Shown in pieces: positions 6,864 through 12,074 of a stretch of 12,074 nt of DNA. Location: positions 1 to 12,074 of the forward strand of contig JAZTWO010000048.1 in the NCBI GenBank assembly GCA_045635885.1. Direction: 5' to 3'. Under the pieces are notes generated by a model. The model had not been told where the DNA came from and made no database searches. It worked only from the letters and a program-made list of their open reading frames with translations. How positions within the stretch are numbered: position 1 is the stretch's first letter; every line of letters begins with the position of its first letter. This DNA comes from RGIG4608 sp045635885 (GTDB taxonomy: Bacteria > Bacillota > Clostridia > Oscillospirales > CAG-272). Position numbers and translations under genes: made by a program.

Positions 6864-8188
6864 GCGAAACGAAGGTTTTGAGAATTTCGGGGAAGCCAAA
6901 TCCTCGTCAACGAGAATTTTTTGCCTCAAGGGCGAAATACACCGCTTATGGTGGCGCTCGTGGAGGAGGGAAAAGCTGGGCTTTGCGAAGAAAGCTTGTG
7001 GGCCTTTGTTTGAATTATCCGTCGATCAAGTGCTTACTTATTCGCCGCAGTTACGGAGAGCTTAAATCCAATCACTTAAATCAGATGCTTTTGGAATATC
7101 CTGGTATTCTTGATTTTTCTGAAAAGGAAAAGGCGATTGTTTTTAGAAACGGGAGCAGGATATTTTTTGGATACTGCTCTTGCGATCGTGACGTACTTAG
7201 GTATCAAGGGCAGGAATACGACGTTATCGCCATTGACGAGGCGACACAATTGACTGAATATCAATTTTCGATTTTTTGTGCCTCGCTTCGTGGTGTGAAC
7301 GAATTTCCCAAGCGAATGTATTTGACCTGCAATCCCGGTGGAATTGGGCATGCGTGGGTTAAGCGATTATTTATTGATCGAGATTTCAAGGGTGGAGAGA
7401 ATCCGTTGGATTACAATTTTATTCCCGCCTTGGTTTATGACAACGAGGTCTTACTTAAAAGCGATCCATCATATGTAAATCAGTTAAAATCCCTGCCAAA
7501 GCGACTTAAGGATGCTTGGCTTTACGGTAGGTGGGACGTTTTTGAGGGGCAATTCTTTTCGGAATTCAACGAGGACGTGCACGTTATCGAGCGCAACTTT
7601 ATTCCCAAAAATACAAAGCGTTTTATTGCGTTTGATTACGGTTTTGACATGCTTGCGGCGTTGATTATTGCCAAGTCGGAATCGGGGGATTTATTTGTTG
7701 AAAGGGAGCTTTGCGTATCAAATCTCACGCTTGGCGAGGCGGCAGAGGCGATTGTCAGATTTATTGCCGATTTGCCCATTGAATATGCCGTGGCTTCTCC
7801 TGACTTGTGGAACAGACGTCAAGACAGCGGCAAGAGTGGGTTTGAAATTATGCGTTCAGTTGCCAAAATGCCACAGATGATTCCTGCGGACGACCGAAGA
7901 ATTCCCGGTTGGAGAGTGCTAAAGGAATATCTTTCACTTAGGGAAGGTAAACCACGTTTATACATTGTTAGTGGATGCACTAACCTTATAAGTTCTATGC
8001 AAGCACTGCTTTGCGACCCCGACAAAATTGAGGATGCGGCCAATGAACCACATTATTTAACTCATTCGCCCGAGGCATTAAGATATGCGGTTATGTCAAG
8101 ATTTGAACCTGCTTTTGATCGAGAGGTCGATCACAATTTTAAATTTTCTTTAAGAAAAACTCCTATTCAAAGTTATTTGGATTATTAA
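6860..8188 (+). CDS. terL: Phage terminase large subunit (packaging ATPase and nuclease)
   Basis: This 442-residue protein is the motor that pumps phage DNA into the prohead and cuts it. The ATPase half shows Walker A GGARGGGKS (31-39), Walker B VIAIDE (122-127) with the catalytic Glu, and the coupling motif TCN (156-158) in YLTCNPGG. The nuclease half has an RNase H-like first strand with Asp259 (FIAFDYGFD) and a second acidic site near Asp315 (ASPDLW). The end, THSPEALRYAVMSR, is the usual C-terminal signature of this group. The length is normal for the family and there are no internal breaks, so the gene appears intact. It starts at an ATG overlapping the terS stop codon, preceded by GAGGACGGAAA, which suggests translational coupling. 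Forty-one bases follow before the portal start, in the same operon. Confidence 0.97.
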   Translation: MSETKVLRISGKPNPRQREFFASRAKYTAYGGARGGGKSWALRRKLVGLCLNYPSIKCLLIRRSYGELKSNHLNQMLLEYPGILDFSEKEKAIVFRNGSRIFFGYCSCDRDVLRYQGQEYDVIAIDEATQLTEYQFSIFCASLRGVNEFPKRMYLTCNPGGIGHAWVKRLFIDRDFKGGENPLDYNFIPALVYDNEVLLKSDPSYVNQLKSLPKRLKDAWLYGRWDVFEGQFFSEFNEDVHVIERNFIPKNTKRFIAFDYGFDMLAALIIAKSESGDLFVERELCVSNLTLGEAAEAIVRFIADLPIEYAVASPDLWNRRQDSGKSGFEIMRSVAKMPQMIPADDRRIPGWRVLKEYLSLREGKPRLYIVSGCTNLISSMQALLCDPDKIEDAANEPHYLTHSPEALRYAVMSRFEPAFDREVDHNFKFSLRKTPIQSYLDY

Positions 8189-8229
8189 ATTATTTTTTAC
8201 ATCCGTGAAAAATGAAAGGAAAGGGAAAA

Positions 8230-9756
8230 ATGAATGAATCATTAAGTAAAACCTGGCTTCAGTATGAGGCGGGAAAAAATTACAAAAGGCGAATTGGTCT
8301 TTACAAGACAGTTAGAGAAAACGAGCGATTCTATCGTGGGGATCAGTGGTATATGATTCCATCTGCCAATCTGCCACGTCCCATTTTCAACGTGGTGAAG
8401 CGCATTGTTGACCATCTTTCTTGCACGATTGCGCCAAGCAAAATTTCTATACGTTATTTTGATGAAAAGCTCCCGTTTATCAACAATAATGATGGCGAAA
8501 TGGGTGTGAGCGACATTCTTTGCGACATTGCGAGATACCGTTGGGAACACTCAAAAATGGATTCGAAGATTTATTCTTTGATTTCGGATGCTGCCATTAG
8601 CGGTGACGGTGTTCTTTATTGCTATTGGAAGAGTGATGCCCCCGGTGACGGTAACTATTTGGGTGATATTGTTACTGACGTTATTGACAACGTGAACGTA
8701 TTTGTTTCTGACGTGAACAAGAGCGACATTCAGTCACAGGATTATGTTATTCTCTCCGGCAGGGCGAGTGTTCTTTCGCTTAGAAGAGAAGCGAGGGAAA
8801 ACGGTGTTGATGAGCGCAGCATTAGTAAAATTGTTGCGGATTTGAATGATGACTCCTCAAAAAGCGGTGACTATTCTGCTTTGGAGCTTGAAGGTGTTGA
8901 CGAGGAAAAGGCGACTTATCTTATCAAGTTTTGGCGAGAGGACGGTTTTGTTTGCTTTGAAAAAAGCACACGAAATTGCGTTATCAACAGGGCAAAAACG
9001 CCTTGCACTCTCTATCCCGTGGCATATTTTAGCTGGCAGAAAACCAAAAACAGTTTTCATGGCACTGCGCTTGCAACCTCGATGGTGGCAAATCAAAAGT
9101 ACATTAACCGTGCCTATGCTATGGTGATGAAGCACATGAGTGACACTGCGTTTTCAAAGGTGATTTACGACAAGTCGAAAATCCCCGAATGGTCCAACGA
9201 GGTGGGCGAGGCGATTGCGGTTGTTGGTGGAACTAACGTTGAAGATGCGGTGAGCGTGCTTGACGTGGGCAAGCTTCAAGAGGATTATCTTGCCTTTCTT
9301 GAAAACGTGATTTCCAACACAAAGGAGCTTAACGGTGCTACTGAAACTGCTCTTGGAAACGTTAATCCTCAAAACACGAGTGCTATTCTTGCTATTCAAG
9401 AGGCATCAAGGATTCCTTTGAAGCTTGTTAGGGCTGCTCTTTATCAGTGTATTGAGGACCTGGCTAACATTTGGGCAGATATGACGCTTGGCTATTTTGC
9501 AGATGACCGACTTGTGCCAGTGCTTTACGAGAATGGCAAATATTCTGCTCACGCTTGTTTTGGAGATGCAAAATACTGTGGAAAAATCAAGGCAAGGGTT
9601 GAGGTGGTGGATGAAAGCACCTACAATTCAGCTGTTTCGCTTTCGATTCTTGACAAGCTGCTTGAGGGTGGTCACATTACGCTTGAGCAGTATATTTCGA
9701 GAATTCCAAGCGAGTATATTGACAATCCCCAAGCTCTTATAGGAGGTGGAGTATGA
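8230..9756 (+). CDS. Phage portal protein
   Basis: This encodes 508 residues. The portal is the twelve-subunit ring at one vertex of the capsid, through which DNA is packed and released. Supporting features are the opening LYKTVRENERFYRGDQW, PRPIFNVVKRIVDHL, the central NGATETALGNVNPQNTSAI segment followed by a long helix (LKLVRAALYQCIEDLANIW), and its place directly after terL. An ATG at 8212 also opens the frame, but it overlaps the purine-rich AAAGGAAAGGG that is a good ribosome site for ATG 8230, so the latter is preferred. The stop codon overlaps the start of the next gene (GTATGA), with AGGAGGTGG just before it. No lesions are seen. Assignment to a portal subfamily would need profile searches. 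Confidence 0.93.
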   Translation: MNESLSKTWLQYEAGKNYKRRIGLYKTVRENERFYRGDQWYMIPSANLPRPIFNVVKRIVDHLSCTIAPSKISIRYFDEKLPFINNNDGEMGVSDILCDIARYRWEHSKMDSKIYSLISDAAISGDGVLYCYWKSDAPGDGNYLGDIVTDVIDNVNVFVSDVNKSDIQSQDYVILSGRASVLSLRREARENGVDERSISKIVADLNDDSSKSGDYSALELEGVDEEKATYLIKFWREDGFVCFEKSTRNCVINRAKTPCTLYPVAYFSWQKTKNSFHGTALATSMVANQKYINRAYAMVMKHMSDTAFSKVIYDKSKIPEWSNEVGEAIAVVGGTNVEDAVSVLDVGKLQEDYLAFLENVISNTKELNGATETALGNVNPQNTSAILAIQEASRIPLKLVRAALYQCIEDLANIWADMTLGYFADDRLVPVLYENGKYSAHACFGDAKYCGKIKARVEVVDESTYNSAVSLSILDKLLEGGHITLEQYISRIPSEYIDNPQALIGGGV

Positions 9757-10235
9757 GCGAGAATGAAATGATTTTATGTGAAGGTGAGTCCGTTGAGGTG
9801 GAAGCGGTCAATCTTGAAGAGTTGGTTGAGCCGGATGAGCTTACTTGTCTTAAACAGGAAATCGACACACTTAAGGAAGAGCTTAAAAAACGAGATGAGC
9901 TTGATCGTGCAAATGCGAGAATAAACAACGAGGTTTTGGAATTTAAGGAATATTTTCCTGATGTGGATGTTCACACAATTCCAAGCGACGTTTGGGAAAA
10001 GGTGAGGGCAGGAAGCTCACTTGCCGGCTCGTATGCATTGATGTTGAAAAAAGACGAGCTTGAGAAAAAGAAAATTGGCGATTTTAATGAAAAAAATCGC
10101 AGAATGAGTGCCGGCTCGTTGATTAGTGGAGAGGGCGAGAAGTACTACTCTCCTGCCGAGGTTAAAAAGATGACCCCTACACAAGTTAGAGCGCATTATG
10201 ACGACATAATGGCTTCGATGAAACATTGGAATTGA
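9753..10235 (+). CDS. Phage capsid scaffolding protein
   Basis: This is an acidic, helix-rich protein of 160 residues between portal and coat genes, the usual place for the internal scaffold that shapes the prohead and then leaves it. A coiled coil is expected at about 31-65 (LKQEIDTLKEELKKRDEL). A middle segment reads YFPDVDVHTIPSDVW. The C-terminal block YYSPAEVKKMTPTQV...IMASMKHWN resembles the coat-binding tail of scaffold proteins in clostridial phages. No protease motif is seen, and no separate prohead protease is present in the operon. The start overlaps the portal stop by four bases with a strong AGGAGGTGG ribosome site, suggesting coupled translation. Confidence 0.85.
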   Translation: MSENEMILCEGESVEVEAVNLEELVEPDELTCLKQEIDTLKEELKKRDELDRANARINNEVLEFKEYFPDVDVHTIPSDVWEKVRAGSSLAGSYALMLKKDELEKKKIGDFNEKNRRMSAGSLISGEGEKYYSPAEVKKMTPTQVRAHYDDIMASMKHWN

Positions 10236-10289
10236 TTTTTTATCAATCTATTAAACAAATTATTATTAAAAAAAGAAAGGAAAAATTTT

Positions 10290-11114
10290 ATGGCTATTGT
10301 AAACTTTATTTCAACTATTTGGAGTGAAAATCTCTTAAAACAACTCGACAAGAAGTATATTGGTGTTCTCAACTGTAACAGAGAATACGAGGGCGACATT
10401 AAGGAGCAGGGCTCCGTTGTTAAAATTTGCGGTGTGGGTGAGGTTACTGTTTCTGATTACACAAAGAACAGTGATATGACTGCTCCCGAAACACTTTCTG
10501 ATACCGTTAGCTTGCTTAGAATCGATCAGGCAAAGTATTTTAACTTCCAGATTGATGACGTCGACAGAGCGCAGAGCAATCCCAAGCTTATGGACGAGGC
10601 AATGAGAAATGCAGCGGCGGCTCTTGCAAATGAAGCGGATACTTATGTTTATTCATTGTATTCAGAAAGTGCCTTTGAAACATTGAATGACCGCATGACT
10701 GCTGATAACGTGGTGGAGAATATTATCGACATTAAAACAAGAATGATGAGAGCTGACGTTTTGAATTCTGACGACATCGTTATTGAAGTTTCTCCCGAAG
10801 TGGCGGCGTTCATTCTTAAAGCAAAGATTGACCTTGGCACTGACAACTATGAGGCGCTTGAAAATGGTTATATTGGTAAGATTGCAGGTTGCAAAATCTT
10901 TGTTTCTAACAACGTTTGCATTGATGAAGAGGGCTATCACAAGTGCATTGTTCGCACAAAGCGTGCGGTTGCCTTTGCAGAACAGATTTCTGAGGTTGAG
11001 GCTTATCGCCCCGAAAAGAGATTTGCAGATGCGGTTAAGGGTCTTCACCTTTACGGTGCTAAGATTGTTTACCCCAAGGAATATCACGTTCTTAGCTTGA
11101 AGCCAGCAGTATAA
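10290..11114 (+). CDS. Phage major capsid (coat) protein, HK97-like fold expected
   Basis: This 274-residue protein is probably the main shell subunit. It opens with FISTIWSENLLKQLDK and continues with REYEGDIKEQGSVVKI, VTVSDYTKNSDM and IDQAKYFNFQIDDVDRAQ. These are the N-arm and core pattern seen in many Firmicutes phage coat proteins related to the P22 coat group. The latter half contains an Ala-rich helix (MRNAAAALANEAD) and a closing beta region (GLHLYGAKIVYPKEYHVL). It appears full length and intact. AGAAAGGAAAAATTTT supplies the ribosome site. Fifty-four bases separate it from the scaffold gene, the largest gap within the operon after the leader. The family-level call comes from recognisable sequence pattern and position, not from a search. 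Confidence 0.93.
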   Translation: MAIVNFISTIWSENLLKQLDKKYIGVLNCNREYEGDIKEQGSVVKICGVGEVTVSDYTKNSDMTAPETLSDTVSLLRIDQAKYFNFQIDDVDRAQSNPKLMDEAMRNAAAALANEADTYVYSLYSESAFETLNDRMTADNVVENIIDIKTRMMRADVLNSDDIVIEVSPEVAAFILKAKIDLGTDNYEALENGYIGKIAGCKIFVSNNVCIDEEGYHKCIVRTKRAVAFAEQISEVEAYRPEKRFADAVKGLHLYGAKIVYPKEYHVLSLKPAV

Positions 11115-11118
11115 TTCT

Positions 11119-11706
11119 ATGAGTAACGTTGAATGCAGAGATATTTTTAACGCAGTTTATATCAACGTTAGGGCGAGCTATATTGACAGTCTGTATTCGT
11201 CCAAAAAGAAGGTGAAGATTTTGAATGGGAACTCTTGTGCGGATGAATTGGAAGAAAAAACTGATGTTGCGGAAACGAATTTTAAAACTACTCGTTTGGA
11301 AAAACAGGGCTCAAGCGACAGCAATGAAACGATTACTGAAAGTGTGGAAAGATTTGATGAAAGTGAGGTTGCCGGAAGGATTGGCGAGGATCTTGAAGAG
11401 AAATTTCCGTTTGTGCTTGCAGCCGCTTGTTCAAATCTTTCCACCATTGACAAGGCGTATCGAAAAATGAAGGGGTTGGATGAGCAACCTGGATTTTGTG
11501 AGTATATTCTTGAAACCTCAGATATTTTTCCGCTTTGTGATAGGTTCGTGTATCCGTGCATTATGTACGTTAGCTCAATGGTGCTTATTGATATTAACGA
11601 GCAGAAAAGCGACGATTTTTATGAAAAATATGCTTCGCTTGTTTCGGGGATTGTTTCTGAACTGCCTTGTGAGTTGACTTCTGTTGTTGAAAAATATCCA
11701 TATTAG
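11119..11706 (+). CDS. Possible head-tail connector or head-completion protein
   Basis: This 195-residue protein is last in the head operon, directly after the coat gene, where connector proteins usually lie. The N-terminal 30 residues form a likely helix (CRDIFNAVYINVRASYIDSL). Residues about 35-95 are polar and acidic with low complexity. The C-terminal half (FPFVLAAACSNLSTIDKAYR, FPLCDRFVYPCIMYVSSMVL, SDDFYEKYASLVSGIVSEL) is alpha-helical and resembles the small all-helical adaptor proteins that cap the portal. I cannot place it in a named family. The start is only four bases after the coat stop, and no Shine-Dalgarno sequence precedes it, so translation probably depends on ribosomes finishing the coat gene. 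The stop is five bases before the operon terminator. Confidence 0.7.
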   Translation: MSNVECRDIFNAVYINVRASYIDSLYSSKKKVKILNGNSCADELEEKTDVAETNFKTTRLEKQGSSDSNETITESVERFDESEVAGRIGEDLEEKFPFVLAAACSNLSTIDKAYRKMKGLDEQPGFCEYILETSDIFPLCDRFVYPCIMYVSSMVLIDINEQKSDDFYEKYASLVSGIVSELPCELTSVVEKYPY

Positions 11707-11710
11707 GACA

Positions 11711-11746
11711 AAAACCCGACGTGAAAACGTCGGGTTTTGGTTTTTT
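11711..11746 (+). terminator. Strong Rho-independent terminator closing the phage head operon
   Basis: AAAACCCGACGT (11711-11722) pairs perfectly with ACGTCGGGTTTT (11727-11738) across a GAAA tetraloop, with further Ts to 11746. It lies directly after the last gene, so transcription of the head operon ends here and no tail genes follow. Confidence 0.97.
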
Positions 11747-11778
11747 GAAATATTTTTTAAAAAAATTACAAAAAATGC

Positions 11779-11807
11779 TTGACAACCGATTTATGTTGTG
11801 ATATAAT
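11779..11807 (+). promoter_or_regulatory. Consensus sigma-A promoter of the tRNA genes
   Basis: TTGACA (11779-11784), a 17-base spacer and TATAAT (11802-11807) match the consensus exactly. The predicted start is about 24 bases before the first tRNA. A strong unregulated promoter is expected for stable RNA. Confidence 0.95.
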
Positions 11808-11837
11808 TACTCCGTTGTTGAAAATATCAGCATTTAT

Positions 11838-11913
11838 GGAAGCATAGCTCAGTTGGGAGAGCATCTGCCTTACAAGCAGAGGGTCATAGGTTCGAGCCCT
11901 ATTGTTTCCACCA
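11838..11913 (+). tRNA. tRNA-Val (anticodon UAC)
   Basis: A 76-base cloverleaf. The acceptor arm GGAAGCA pairs with TGTTTCC with one G-T wobble. The D arm contains AGCTCAGTTGGGAGAGC. The anticodon stem TCTGC/GCAGA holds the loop CTTACAA, giving anticodon TAC. The T arm contains GGTTCGAGCCC. The 3' CCA is encoded. Confidence 0.96.
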
Positions 11914-11953
11914 TTTTTTATAATCGAGGGCACATAACACCTCGGTGCAGGAA

Positions 11954-11979
11954 AATGAATGCGGGATACCGCATTTATT
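11954..11979 (+). other. Hairpin in the spacer between the two tRNA genes
   Basis: AATGAATGCGG (11954-11964) pairs with CCGCATTTATT (11969-11979), eleven pairs with one G-T wobble and a GATA loop. A weaker CGAGG/CCTCG stem lies just upstream (11925-11944). There is no T-tract, so it is unlikely to be a terminator. It may be a processing signal in the tRNA precursor or a small repeated element. Confidence 0.6.
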
Positions 11980-11987
11980 CCAAATAA

Positions 11988-12064
11988 GGCCCGGTAGTTC
12001 AGTTGGTTAGAACGCTAGCCTGTCACGCTAGAGGTCAGGGGTTCGAGTCCCCTTCGGGTCGCCA
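11988..12064 (+). tRNA. tRNA-Asp (anticodon GUC)
   Basis: A 77-base cloverleaf. The acceptor arm GGCCCGG pairs with TCGGGTC, including two G-T wobbles. The D loop is GTTCAGTTGGTTAGAAC. The anticodon stem CTAGC/GCTAG holds loop CTGTCAC, giving GTC. The T arm is GGGGTTCGAGTCCCC. The discriminator G is followed by an encoded CCA. It is probably co-transcribed with tRNA-Val. Confidence 0.96.
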
Positions 12065-12074
12065 GTCTCTCAAA

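Noticed and set aside
11110..11115. TATAAT at the end of the coat gene as a promoter for the last head gene
   Set aside because: It would place the transcription start downstream of the ATG at 11119, and there is no -35 box.
10662..11561. Long minus-strand frames opposite the coat and last head genes (141 and 127 codons)
   Set aside because: They are shadows of strongly coding plus-strand genes and lack ribosome sites.
11838..12064. The tRNA genes as a prophage attachment site
   Set aside because: No integrase gene and no duplicated tRNA end is visible inside the window.

Overview
The window looks like a chromosomal stretch from a Gram-positive anaerobe of the Bacillota, most likely class Clostridia. 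This is inferred from moderately AT-rich DNA, strong AAGGAGG-type ribosome sites, CCA-encoding tRNA genes, standard stop codons, and phage head proteins of the type common in clostridial prophages. No marker fixes the genus.

Left part, minus strand (1-5250). A 1476-residue Rhs/YD-repeat protein ends in a short GIY-YIG/URI-like domain, read here as a DNase toxin tip. Its probable immunity gene follows 54 bases downstream. The immunity stop codon abuts, in the same frame, a startless copy of the Rhs core end joined to a different tip that runs off the window. This is the usual layout of Rhs loci that swap tips: main toxin, immunity gene, displaced orphan tip.

Middle part (5251-6450). An HD-domain hydrolase gene has its own sigma-A-type promoter and terminator. 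It sits between two outward-facing promoters of the same unusual design. Each carries four TGGCA-centred units at exactly 10-base period, then 13 bases, then TATAAT, with no recognisable -35 hexamer. One points at the rhs gene and the other at the phage operon.

Right part, plus strand (6450-11750). A compact operon encodes only phage head functions: small terminase, large terminase, portal, scaffold, major capsid protein and a possible connector. It ends at a strong terminator with no tail, lysis, integrase or replication genes. The small terminase reading frame appears to be shifted by one base just after its likely ATG.

Right edge (11750-12074). A consensus promoter drives tRNA-Val(UAC) and tRNA-Asp(GUC), separated by a spacer with an 11-base-pair hairpin.

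The most interesting point is that the matched promoters suggest one activator controls both the Rhs toxin and the head-only phage operon. Whether they form one functional system (a capsid-associated toxin, a satellite or a domesticated element) or only share a prophage's late-gene regulator cannot be settled from sequence alone.
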